This document shows, in pieces, positions 37,142-45,971 of a stretch of DNA of 64,000 nucleotides (position 1 is its first letter; every line of letters starts with the position of its first letter). Below the pieces are notes generated by a model. The model was not told where the DNA came from and made no database searches. It was given only the letters and a program-made list of their open reading frames with translations. The stretch is from Chryseobacterium joostei (GTDB lineage: Bacteria > Bacteroidota > Bacteroidia > Flavobacteriales > Weeksellaceae). A program made the translations under genes and the position numbers. Location: the NCBI RefSeq assembly GCF_003815775.1, contig NZ_CP033926.1, positions 992,001 to 1,056,000 of the forward strand, in the 5' to 3' direction.

Positions 37142-38446
37142 ATGAAGAAAAATTTAGTCTATGGGCTTTTATTGCTCTCCACATTATCTGTTTCCCTTAA
37201 TTCATGCAGGACAGATGAGATGCTAACAGGTACAGAACAAACCCAAAAGGAAAAAATCTCGTTTTTTGAACGCTTTGAAAAGGAAAAAAGTCTTTCAAAG
37301 AATGCAGGTTCCAGTAATTATGCAATACCCTTTGGAAACTCAATGTTGGCTTACTTTGAGAAGTATCCCGAAAAGAAAACAGAACTTGAAAACAAGTATG
37401 GAACAGTGGATCTTAGCGTATCTTCTCAAGATATAGGAGGAGATGAGGGAGACAATAGGAAACTTCTATTTTTCCCTATGCTCAAGGATGGAAAAGTAGT
37501 GGCTGTAATAGCCGGAGTGGTAAATGGAGAGAGAGATTATCTCTATTTTGATGTTCACCAAAACACAAATTCTGATGTTCTTTATCTTATTAATAAATTT
37601 CAAGACTATTATGACTCCAAGACGATTTCCCGAAATAGCAACAATCCAATTGATGTGGGAGAAGTTATTATTATTGTAACAAGACCTGTAAAATTGAATA
37701 TGTATGACGGATGGGGTGGAAACGGTGGCCTTGGTAATCCCGGACATGACATGGGAGGCGGAAACGGGGATTTTGGAGGAAATGGTGGAGGTGGTGGCAA
37801 TCCATACACGCCACAGACTCAGAATCCTTGTGAGAAAATGAAAGAACAAAACCAAAGTACTGAATTTAAGGACAAAGTAAAAGACTTAGATACTAAGGAT
37901 AAGTTTGATAAGGATAAAGAATCAGGGTTTGCATCTGCTTATGGTCAGCCAAAAACAAATTATGAAACTTTGGCCAATACAGACAAAGGTAATGTGAAAA
38001 TGCCAGAAGGAAATAAATATTTTGGTTTTATGCATACTCATTTGGATAAACAAGGAGTCGTGAAAATATTTTCACCGATGGATGTTTCAACATTCTTGAC
38101 TACATGTGTAGGTAATGCAAAATCAAAAGGATCAATAACGGATGCATATGCAATGGTTATTACTTCTCAAGGAAATTATATTCTCAAGTATTCTGGTAAT
38201 GGAAATACAGGAATGAATTCAAATTCGTTAGGTAATTGGAATTCATGGTATGTTGATACATTTGAACGTCTAACTCAGGAAGAACTTAATAATCCTACAA
38301 AAATAGAAGAGTTATTTACACAGTTTTTAGAACAAGTTGTAAAAGTCGATGGGTTAGATATATATAAAAGTGAAAAAGAAACAGGCACTCCCTCAAAACT
38401 AAATTATGATGGAAAAGACAAGCCTGCTAAGCCAACCCCTTGTTAA
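37142..38446 (+). CDS. Lipoprotein with a JAMM-like H-x-H ... S-x-x-D motif
   Basis: 434 aa. MKKNLVYGLLLLSTLSVSLNSC is a lipoprotein signal. After an N-terminal region (residues 30-190) comes a 40-residue Gly/Asn-rich linker, then a C-terminal domain with FGFMHTHLDKQGVVKIFSPMD: H298, H300, S311 and D314. This resembles the JAB1/MPN metalloprotease motif H-x-H-x7-S-x2-D but with ten residues before the serine, as in some divergent members. No helper gene is adjacent, and the next gene is a small secreted protein 17 bases on. A deubiquitinase-like role is not implied; hydrolase activity is only inferred. Confidence 0.7.
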   Translation: MKKNLVYGLLLLSTLSVSLNSCRTDEMLTGTEQTQKEKISFFERFEKEKSLSKNAGSSNYAIPFGNSMLAYFEKYPEKKTELENKYGTVDLSVSSQDIGGDEGDNRKLLFFPMLKDGKVVAVIAGVVNGERDYLYFDVHQNTNSDVLYLINKFQDYYDSKTISRNSNNPIDVGEVIIIVTRPVKLNMYDGWGGNGGLGNPGHDMGGGNGDFGGNGGGGGNPYTPQTQNPCEKMKEQNQSTEFKDKVKDLDTKDKFDKDKESGFASAYGQPKTNYETLANTDKGNVKMPEGNKYFGFMHTHLDKQGVVKIFSPMDVSTFLTTCVGNAKSKGSITDAYAMVITSQGNYILKYSGNGNTGMNSNSLGNWNSWYVDTFERLTQEELNNPTKIEELFTQFLEQVVKVDGLDIYKSEKETGTPSKLNYDGKDKPAKPTPC

Positions 38447-38463
38447 AATTAATTTCAATAATT

Positions 38464-39018
38464 ATGAAAAATATATTTTTTATTATATGCTTTTTTGTTG
38501 GTACTTTTTACAATGCACAACAAATTTACTCACTTAGACCAACAGAAATTAGCCTTGATGCTAATTCTTATGAGAAAGATACTAACAATGAACTTCCCTT
38601 TTATGAGGGTACTTGGAAAGGAAATTGGAATAATAAAACCATTTTTATAACTTTTACAAAGCTTACTCATAAATATGATCCTAAATTTAATCGTTATAGA
38701 GATTATTTAGTTGGAAAGTTTAAAGTGATAAATTCAAATGGAAATGTAATTTTTGATAATACTAATTTCACAGATGATAATTCAAAAATAAAAGGTGTTA
38801 GCTTTAGAAAATATGGTGATAAATACTCTCTATCATATATTGATTCTGACCTATGTGATATTACAGGTGGTATAGCTATTAATTTCACAGATTCATCCAA
38901 GACACAACTTAATTGGAAACTTAACTATGGAAGTAACATGATAACAAACGAATGTCCATATTACAACACCCAAATTCCAGAAGCTTTACCAAAAACTATT
39001 ATTCTAACAAAACAATAA
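38464..39018 (+). CDS. Secreted protein, DUF6705-like
   Basis: 184 aa from the ATG at 38464; the frame is open to 38440 but that extension overlaps the previous gene and spoils the signal peptide. Signal sequence MKNIFFIICFFVGTFYNAQ, then SLRPTEISLDANSYEKDTNNELPFYEGTWKGNWNNKTIFITF, a block I associate with the DUF6705 family of Bacteroidota secreted proteins. Function unknown. Probably co-transcribed with the preceding lipoprotein, since only 17 bases separate them and a terminator follows. Confidence 0.65.
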   Translation: MKNIFFIICFFVGTFYNAQQIYSLRPTEISLDANSYEKDTNNELPFYEGTWKGNWNNKTIFITFTKLTHKYDPKFNRYRDYLVGKFKVINSNGNVIFDNTNFTDDNSKIKGVSFRKYGDKYSLSYIDSDLCDITGGIAINFTDSSKTQLNWKLNYGSNMITNECPYYNTQIPEALPKTIILTKQ

Positions 39019-39035
39019 ATAATTTTAAATACAAA

Positions 39036-39062
39036 AAAAGCGCTCAATTAGAGCGCTTTTCT
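39036..39062 (+). terminator. Terminator after the DUF6705-like gene
   Basis: AAAAGCGCTC / GAGCGCTTTT arms, 5-base loop, T run. Confidence 0.85.
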
Positions 39063-39338
39063 TATACAGTTAGCTTATAGATCATACTATCTTCATATCC
39101 TGAACTATATTTAACTGAAAAATTATTATTTCATATAACATTTTAAGTCTTCATTTAAAATCGCTCTCTTAGTTGAATTAGAATCCTATATTTCAATTAA
39201 TTATCAACAAAAACTATATTTTCTCAATGCCTTATTTATGATGTATTGAATAAAATTCAATCATTATGATGGGAACCTTCTATTAAAATACGCTGTTATT
39301 TGTTATAATTAAGCCTATATTTACCAAAATTTAAAATA

Positions 39339-39698
39339 ATGAATTATAAGCTTGAGCTCAATACTCAAGAGCCTAACTCTAAAATTGTTTTTCACAACAT
39401 CCTATTTGATGCATTTAAGATTAATGTTGTTGAAAGATTTATTGGGTCTATGAAGTCTCGTCCAACACTGTGTGAAGTTTTATTTAAAGTAAGAACTATA
39501 GACAATGAGCTCATTAAAAGAAAGGACAATAACATCAGGGTGAAGATTAAGGGAGATGATTTTGAAACCTATCAAAAACTAACGAGGGTTTTGAGTTCTT
39601 ATGAGTATAAAAATAAACTGATCAATAGAAAAGAGGCTGAGCAGAATTATGTTCATTTCATTTTGAGCTTAGTTATTGCTAATTATAATCTGAATTAA
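39339..39698 (+). CDS. Hypothetical protein
   Basis: 119 aa, not recognised. Soluble, no signal peptide; basic central region (KRKDNNIRVKIKGDDFETYQKLTRVLSSYEYKNKLINRKEAEQNYVHFILSLVIANYNLN). The layout of a strand-rich first half and helical second half could be a small nucleic-acid-associated protein but no motif supports that. Bounded by a clear terminator, so it is probably a genuine gene. Confidence 0.6.
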   Translation: MNYKLELNTQEPNSKIVFHNILFDAFKINVVERFIGSMKSRPTLCEVLFKVRTIDNELIKRKDNNIRVKIKGDDFETYQKLTRVLSSYEYKNKLINRKEAEQNYVHFILSLVIANYNLN

Positions 39699-39719
39699 TA
39701 TTTTCGGTAATTAAATTCT

Positions 39720-39752
39720 ATGGCACGGGCTCAACGCTCGTGTCTTTTTTTC
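39720..39752 (+). terminator. Terminator after the 39339 gene
   Basis: CACGGGC ... GCTCGTG stem followed by a T7 run. Confidence 0.7.
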
Positions 39753-39911
39753 AATTCTACTCTATTTTTATTTCTGCTACACTCTGATTATTAGATTAAT
39801 TGGGCTATTTTTCATGAATCCTATTCCTGATTAATTTTATAACAATATATTCATCATAGTGAAAACTAAAATTTTAAATCCCTAACGTTCAAAAAGCATT
39901 AAAAGCCTTTA

Positions 39912-42089
39912 TTATAGAGGAACGTTGGTAAATTCAATAAAAAAACAAGTTCCTATATTCATCTTACTCTCAACGAAGATCTTAGCTCCTAAACGATCTG
40001 CTATTCTTTTCACAATGGATAATCCAATCCCTGCCCCTTCAAATCCTACAGTATTAGGCATTCGTCTAAAAATTTCAAAGATATTGGCCCCATGACTCAA
40101 ATCAATACCAATACCGTTATCTCGAATTTCATAGATAACCGATAAACCTTTTCTATAGCTTTTAACCTCTACAAGAGGGTATTCTTCTTGAGAGCTATAT
40201 TTAACAGCATTACCAATAAGATTTAAAAACATTTGATAAAGGAGTGTTCTTTCACCCGGAATTGCTATTGTTTCCCCAAGAATAAATTTAAGATTTTCAC
40301 TTTCATATTGTTTCTTTGTGTTCTCCAAAATATCCATTATTTTTCTTTCCGGATTAATCATTTCAAGCTCAAAATGGATGTAAGTAGACTGTGAAAGTTC
40401 ATAAACCTTATCCATCATCTCGGTCATAAGCCGAGTTGAATTAAGAATATTAGTTGCCAGCCTATTGAACAATTTGCTTTTGTCTTCTTCGCGGTTAAGA
40501 ATCATATCTGCTGACAAATTAATCATCGCCAGAGGATTTTTAAGATCATGAGTGAGTATATACCCAAAGGTATCTAACGCACTATTTGCACGGATAAGTT
40601 CTCTGTTCAATTTGAAGATCTCCCCAGCTCTTTGGGTAATTGCCTGTCGGATAACGTATGCTATTTTTTCAAGAAATGCGAGTTCTCTTATTTTCCAGTT
40701 TGTAGCCGCCCCTTTGGTCATTTTTTTCCAGCTTTCAAAAGATGTTCGTGGACTAGGATAAGAAACCTGGCTTCCTTCAGGTGTTATAAAAAATTTTTCT
40801 GGCTTTCCGGCCCATATTTCCTCAACAATATTTTCTTTTCGAAAAAGGTAGAGAAACCATTTATTTCCAGGAAGTAAACTGATCCGAATCACACCAGGAA
40901 AGTAAGTATCATCCTCATATCCTGATTGAAGGTAATTAAATTGGTTTGTAGAGAAAAAACCTTCCTCTTCTTTATTTAAAAGAGAATCATCTATTATTTT
41001 TATTCCATTTTTATCGGGAGCCTCCCCTATACGGCTCAACTCACCATTATACTTCAGAACAATACCGTCAGCCGCAACAATATCCATGATTTTTGGGGCA
41101 TATTTTTTTAGAACACCCTCAAAATCATACTGTAGTAAAAGTTCGGCTTTAAGATCCCTTTCAACAGCTGCCATGATCTTATGGGCAGTAATCAATTCTT
41201 TTTGATTCTCCAAAAGGTGACAGTTTGCAGCATACTGCGCCAAGAAAGCACATAAGTTTCTCTGTTCAAGATCAACATGTTTAGGCTTTATATTTTGACA
41301 GGTAACCAATCCCCAAAGTTTTTCTTCAATTATGATTGAAAAGCTAGCGCTGGCATAGGTATTTGTATTACGAAGATACTGCAGATGTATAGGCGAAAAA
41401 GCTCTAAGGCTACAATAGCTCAAATCTAGTTTATCAGGAGAAACTCCAAGAATATCAAATATTCGCCCATCTACATTCGAAACATTACGGGCAGGAAACC
41501 TTGCATACAGCTCGCGAGCCTGTATAGGGATATCAAATTCAGGATATCGAAATGACAAGAAAGAGGATAGTTCTTCATTTTTTGATTCTGCAATTACCTG
41601 TCCGCTATTGTCCTCAAGGAATTGATAAACCATTGCACGGTCAAAACCCGTTATTTCTTTGATCAGACCGGTCAGTGTCTGCCAACCGTCTTCACTACGC
41701 TCAAGTTCCTTTGCATAATTATTTAAATCTGTAAATTTTACCACATAATCATTACAAACTTCAATTTCAAAAAATATTTTTTTATCATATTGATAAATAC
41801 AGATATAGTATTCTTGATTATGAATAGAAATACGCTCTGTAAACCTTTTAAGTGGGACAGATGTATGTTTCTCTATTTCAGGGATCATAAATCTGCCGTC
41901 ATCAACAATCAAATTCAGCAATTGACCTATTGTAATCCCCAATATTTTATCAAAGGAAAGCTCTGTAATTTCAACCGCGTTACTGCTGGCTGCAATACAT
42001 ATATCATTTTCAAAAACAAATAGATAACCAAAATACTGGATTTTTCCGCAAAGATGTATTTGCTCTTCATGACATCCAACCTGAAGCAT
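39912..42089 (-). CDS. Bacteriophytochrome sensor histidine kinase
   Basis: 725 aa. PAS-GAF-PHY photosensor followed by HisKA and HATPase_c. C6 in VGCHEEQIHLCGKIQ sits where bacteriophytochromes attach biliverdin. The GAF pocket has PEFDIP (D186) and SPIHLQYLRN (H235). At the position expected for the second pocket histidine (H290 in D. radiodurans BphP) the residue is Q265 in TCQNIK. The kinase has H514 in THDLKNPLAM, NAVKYSS, DNGIGID and GAGIGLSIVKR. No response regulator or heme oxygenase is adjacent. It should sense red/far-red light and phosphorylate an unlinked regulator. Confidence 0.92.
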   Translation of the reverse strand: MLQVGCHEEQIHLCGKIQYFGYLFVFENDICIAASSNAVEITELSFDKILGITIGQLLNLIVDDGRFMIPEIEKHTSVPLKRFTERISIHNQEYYICIYQYDKKIFFEIEVCNDYVVKFTDLNNYAKELERSEDGWQTLTGLIKEITGFDRAMVYQFLEDNSGQVIAESKNEELSSFLSFRYPEFDIPIQARELYARFPARNVSNVDGRIFDILGVSPDKLDLSYCSLRAFSPIHLQYLRNTNTYASASFSIIIEEKLWGLVTCQNIKPKHVDLEQRNLCAFLAQYAANCHLLENQKELITAHKIMAAVERDLKAELLLQYDFEGVLKKYAPKIMDIVAADGIVLKYNGELSRIGEAPDKNGIKIIDDSLLNKEEEGFFSTNQFNYLQSGYEDDTYFPGVIRISLLPGNKWFLYLFRKENIVEEIWAGKPEKFFITPEGSQVSYPSPRTSFESWKKMTKGAATNWKIRELAFLEKIAYVIRQAITQRAGEIFKLNRELIRANSALDTFGYILTHDLKNPLAMINLSADMILNREEDKSKLFNRLATNILNSTRLMTEMMDKVYELSQSTYIHFELEMINPERKIMDILENTKKQYESENLKFILGETIAIPGERTLLYQMFLNLIGNAVKYSSQEEYPLVEVKSYRKGLSVIYEIRDNGIGIDLSHGANIFEIFRRMPNTVGFEGAGIGLSIVKRIADRLGAKIFVESKMNIGTCFFIEFTNVPL

Positions 42090-42660
42090 AATTTCCTTAT
42101 TTAAAATAAAACTGTAATATTCAAAAACCTTTAAGAGTGTTATGATTAAGAATACAGCTAAACACGCTGAATAAACGATATCGAATATATTTACTAAAAT
42201 ACTAAACTATAATTAAAATACAGAAATTTATTTCTTCAATTGAAATCTTATTATCATTATCAGTAAAACTCAAGATTCATCTTTTCATTTCGCCTTTTCC
42301 TCAAAAACAACTACGCACTTAAATCACTTAATTTTGATTTTTCATAAACAAAACTTAACTAAAATGAAATTATTTAGCGAAATTCGTACTCATAATACGC
42401 TTAATTTTATTTAATATACAATACAATAATGCAAATATGAGACAGTATAAGATTGAAATTATATAACTCTACACGTATGAAATCCCTTTATAGAAAGGCA
42501 ATTAAGTTAATGTAGTACCTGTGTAGATATACCCTAATCGTAATTTACAAAAGAAAAAAAGGAAGAGAATTAATTTTTATTATAGTTTTAATTCACACAT
42601 AATGGATTATCTATTTTCTTACTCATTAAAAAAAATTAATCAACATAAAACACCAACATT
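42090..42660. other. Intergenic region between phytochrome and M12 peptidase genes
   Basis: 571 bases upstream of two divergent genes, very AT-rich, with no ORF, RNA or clear repeat. It must contain both promoters, but no convincing TTG-N19-TAnnTTTG pair stood out. Confidence 0.3.
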
Positions 42661-43503
42661 ATGGAATTACACAAGAAAATTTTATTAGGATCATTTATTT
42701 CAATGGCTATAGTATCATGTAATACTACCAATGATAATGTGGATGAAAAAATACCACAAGACCAACAATCGCTTTCAGCACTACAAACCATTCCAAAAGC
42801 AGATATTCCCGCAGGTTTCGAAAACACACAAATGTGTAAAGATGTTTATCTTCCCGGAGAGGATCATATTCCCGGAACAACTTCAAGGGGAGCAGTTATT
42901 ACCAATAAAAAATGGACAAATGGGAGTGTTATCACGGTAGGTCTTTACGGAGGTAGCACTTACGTTCGCAACAAGGTGATACAATACGCTAAGGAATGGT
43001 CCAAATATGCCAATATTACTTTTAATTTTGTTACCAGCGGAACACCGCAGATTCGTGTAACATTTACCTCTGGTGCCGGATCTTATTCATATATAGGAAA
43101 AGATGCTCTTAGTATAGCATCCAATAAAGAAACCATGAACTTCGGCTGGTTTACCGATACCACAAGTGACACCGAATTCAGCAGAACAGTCATTCATGAA
43201 TTTGGCCATGCTCTTGGGATGATTCATGAGCATCAGCATCCTTTAGCAGCTATTCCGTGGGATAAGCCAAAAGTATATGCCTATTATGCAGGTGCTCCAA
43301 ATTACTGGACTCAAGCTCAGGTAGACAATAACCTTTTTGCAAAGTATTCAACTTCACAAACACAATATAGCGCTTATGACACCCAATCTATTATGCATTA
43401 TAGCATCAGCTCAACGCTAACCACAAACGGATTCAGTGTGGGTAACAATACCGTTTTATCTGCAACAGACAAACAATTTATCGGAACAGTATATCCAAAA
43501 TAA
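42661..43503 (+). CDS. M12 (astacin-like) zinc metallopeptidase lipoprotein
   Basis: 280 aa. MELHKKILLGSFISMAIVSC is a lipoprotein signal. A pro-like segment runs to about residue 80, then the metzincin catalytic domain with HEFGHALGMIHEHQHP starting at H179 (three zinc histidines, catalytic Glu, and the astacin-type HE after the third His) and the Met-turn SIMHYSI. This group includes flavastacin-like proteases of Chryseobacterium/Elizabethkingia. It is predicted to be tethered to the cell surface. Ends in a clear terminator. Confidence 0.9.
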   Translation: MELHKKILLGSFISMAIVSCNTTNDNVDEKIPQDQQSLSALQTIPKADIPAGFENTQMCKDVYLPGEDHIPGTTSRGAVITNKKWTNGSVITVGLYGGSTYVRNKVIQYAKEWSKYANITFNFVTSGTPQIRVTFTSGAGSYSYIGKDALSIASNKETMNFGWFTDTTSDTEFSRTVIHEFGHALGMIHEHQHPLAAIPWDKPKVYAYYAGAPNYWTQAQVDNNLFAKYSTSQTQYSAYDTQSIMHYSISSTLTTNGFSVGNNTVLSATDKQFIGTVYPK

Positions 43504-43525
43504 GAAATCTACTTATCTCAATATG

Positions 43526-43558
43526 AGTCTACCTTGTGTGAAATCAGGGTAGACTTTG
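43526..43558 (+). terminator. Terminator after the M12 peptidase gene
   Basis: AGTCTACC / GGTAGACT arms followed by a T-rich stretch. Confidence 0.75.
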
Positions 43559-43758
43559 CTTTTGTTTATAATGGAGCAAAATAGATTTTCTGATTTATGT
43601 TCTTATATTTACATTAAATGAGTCGAGAAAAGTATATAGAACTATCTCTTACACCCAAATATAAAAATCCAAATTAAGAAAAATAGAAATAAAATTATCA
43701 CCCGCTAAGCTAAAAGCAGCCCAGTGGATGACTAGAAAACAACAAAAATAACATACTT

Positions 43759-43998
43759 ATGTTCTTTGGAGAATTAAATTTTACAACAGAAAAACCGACT
43801 GAAAGCGGTTACTACTTCGTAATTTGGAATAAATACGAGGAAAAGCTTTTATTATGGATTGATTACACCATTACAAATGGAGAAAAGCATTGGTTTTGGC
43901 GATATACTCAAACAGATGAACCTAGAGACATAACTTTTGATGTTCACAATACTGAACACCCTCAATTTTCTGAGAGAATCCCAACCTCAGATGAATAA
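43759..43998 (+). CDS. Small hypothetical protein
   Basis: 79 aa, Trp/Tyr-rich and acidic, no membrane segment. Features such as EKPTESGYYFVIWNKYEEKLLLWIDY resemble small DUF551-like proteins ('users will see width') that adjust phage or host products, but the match is weak. No operon partner. It may be a minor accessory gene. Confidence 0.5.
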   Translation: MFFGELNFTTEKPTESGYYFVIWNKYEEKLLLWIDYTITNGEKHWFWRYTQTDEPRDITFDVHNTEHPQFSERIPTSDE

Positions 43999-44163
43999 AA
44001 AAAAAACTGAAAAGGGGTTAAAAGTGACCAAAAAGACACAGTTCTGAATACCTTTATGAGGACTTGACTAAATTTTTAAATATCCCCTACATTTTGCAAT
44101 ACTACAGCAGTATCACTAAATGAATTGAAATATTTGATTACCCATTAAATTTTAAAGTAAACA

Positions 44164-44844
44164 CTAAGAATCCTTAAATGTATACTCATTATACACTGTA
44201 TTGATGAGCTGATCAGCATTAATATTTCGTGAAAAAATAGGGTAATGAAAGCGATCCAGTTTATTTAAAATACGGATAAGTTCCATCTTTTCATGATAAT
44301 TGAGATTTCCGGCTACGATATTGGTTGCCTGACGAATCTTTTCCATTTGATTTTCCAGGATCAATAATCCTCTTTCAGTAATACGGATTAACTTACTGCG
44401 TTTATCCAAATCAGAATCTGTTTGTTCAATAAGTCCCTGGCGTAGCAGTCTGCCAATAATAAGCATACCCACGGGTTTATCATGAATGTTTTTTTTGATA
44501 AGTGCCATCTTACTCATCTCACCAAAAGCTTTCAGATTAATCAAATAAATAAAGTCTTCCTGGGTAGAGAATTCTGAATCTGAGATTGCAGATTTTGAGT
44601 ATGTTTTCGCATATCGGTTAAGATGAACAAGCAATGTACTTATAGCACTTTCCGGGGTTCTTCCATTTTCTTTCCCATCCCAATAAGGTTCTTCAGAATG
44701 ATTTTCCGGCTTACTATTATCCTTATCAGAAATCCATGCTTTAAAACCTTGAATCGTTCCCGGATACAAATCAGGACAAACCTGAACCTCGGCTTCAAAC
44801 TCCTGTAGTAAGTCTATAAAATCTTTAATAAGTGTATAATTCAT
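44164..44844 (-). CDS. MarR family transcriptional regulator
   Basis: 226 aa, longer than a minimal MarR. The winged HTH is at residues about 105-185: MSKMALIKKNIHDKPVGMLIIGRLLRQGLIEQTDSDLDKRSKLIRITERG, where DKRSKLIRIT is the MarR beta-wing. The first 70 residues are acidic and unusual. It is the last gene of the photoprotection cluster and has its own promoter at 44860, sharing a motif with the crtI and photolyase promoters. It is the best candidate for the cluster's repressor. Confidence 0.9.
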   Translation of the reverse strand: MNYTLIKDFIDLLQEFEAEVQVCPDLYPGTIQGFKAWISDKDNSKPENHSEEPYWDGKENGRTPESAISTLLVHLNRYAKTYSKSAISDSEFSTQEDFIYLINLKAFGEMSKMALIKKNIHDKPVGMLIIGRLLRQGLIEQTDSDLDKRSKLIRITERGLLILENQMEKIRQATNIVAGNLNYHEKMELIRILNKLDRFHYPIFSRNINADQLINTVYNEYTFKDS

Positions 44845-44859
44845 ATCCGTTAAATAGTT

Positions 44860-44877
44860 TACAAAAATACCTAATTC
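44860..44877 (-). promoter_or_regulatory. Shared light-regulon promoter, marR copy
   Basis: Minus strand reads GAATTAGGTATTTTTGTA: -7 box TATTTTTG preceded by TTG 22 bases upstream. Extended similarity to the sites at 47302 and 53247 beyond the -7 box suggests an overlapping operator or a dedicated sigma factor. Confidence 0.6.
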
Positions 44878-44907
44878 TTTAAAGAGTTACGCAATATATG
44901 ATCAAAA

Positions 44908-45936
44908 CTATAGTAAATAGAATTGATTAAGCTGCTCTTCACACAATATACGAACGACTTCAATCCAACGATCCTCATCATTCAGACAAGGTATATAGGT
45001 GAAAGTTTCACCACCAGCTTCCAGAAACTGCTCTTTTCCTTCAACAGAGATTTCTTCCAGAGTTTCCAGACAGTCTGAAACAAACGCCGGACAAACAATC
45101 GCAAGATTTTTAATTCCTTTTTGTGGAATAGTTTCCAAGGTATGGTCCGTATAAGGCTCTATCCATTTGTCTTTTCCTAATCTGGACTGAAAAGAAACAA
45201 TTATTTTATCTTTGGGCAATTCAAGCTTTCTGGCAACCCTATCGGTAGTACTAAAACACTGGTGTCGATAACAAAATGAATGACTGGGATTCGTGTCTTT
45301 ATAACAGCAATCGTTCATATTACACGTCTTTGTTGGATCTGTTTTGTAAATATGCCGTTCAGGAACGCCATGGTAAGAAAATAATAAAGCATCAAAATTT
45401 TCTGGAAGCTTCTCTCTGATACTTTCCGCCAGACAGTCCGTATACAGATCCCGGTTATAAAAAGGTTGTACGTAGTTGATTCTTACACCTTGGAATTTTT
45501 TCTTTCTGATCTCTTCTGCTTTTTCAATAACAGTTTCAGTGGTGCTCATTGCATATTGTGGATAAAGAGGAAACAGTACAATTTCTGTGACTCCTTTTTC
45601 AACAAGATTCCTGATACCTGTTTCAATGCTTGGTTCCGCATATCTCATTCCTATTTCCACAGGCACATCCATCAGTTTTTGAAGCTTTTTGCGAATCTTT
45701 TCCGTAATAACGATCAATGGCGAACCCTCATCAGTCCATACCGTTTTATAGGCTTCGGCAGATTTAGCAGGTCTTGTTTTCAGGATAATTCCCTGAACAA
45801 GAAGTGCCCGAAAGATCCAACGATAGTCAATTACCCTTTCATCCATCAAAAATTCATCCAGATATTCCTTTACATCTTCTACCGCAGTAGATCTCGGAGA
45901 ACCAAGATTGATCAATAAAATTCCTTTTTTAGCCAA
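44908..45936 (-). CDS. hemH: Ferrochelatase
   Basis: 342 aa. MAKKGILLINLGSPRS, the HemH N terminus; LLFSYHGVPERHI carries the active-site His and FCYRHQCFSTTDRVARKL follows, and VVCPAFVSDCLETLEEIS the second motif with Glu. Inserts Fe2+ into protoporphyrin IX, the last step of heme synthesis; usually in the heme operon but here downstream of photolyase (35 bases). Cysteines in the DPTKTCNMNDCCYKD region may bind an Fe-S cluster, but this is not firm. Its placement in the light cluster fits control of photosensitising porphyrins. Confidence 0.93.
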   Translation of the reverse strand: MAKKGILLINLGSPRSTAVEDVKEYLDEFLMDERVIDYRWIFRALLVQGIILKTRPAKSAEAYKTVWTDEGSPLIVITEKIRKKLQKLMDVPVEIGMRYAEPSIETGIRNLVEKGVTEIVLFPLYPQYAMSTTETVIEKAEEIRKKKFQGVRINYVQPFYNRDLYTDCLAESIREKLPENFDALLFSYHGVPERHIYKTDPTKTCNMNDCCYKDTNPSHSFCYRHQCFSTTDRVARKLELPKDKIIVSFQSRLGKDKWIEPYTDHTLETIPQKGIKNLAIVCPAFVSDCLETLEEISVEGKEQFLEAGGETFTYIPCLNDEDRWIEVVRILCEEQLNQFYLL

Positions 45937-45971
45937 TGTTATTTATTTATTAGTGAATAATTATACTAAGA

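Noticed and set aside
45466..45918. 150-codon ORF antisense to hemH
   Set aside because: Antisense of a clear ferrochelatase gene, with frequent Phe/Ser/Ile codons typical of an antisense frame.
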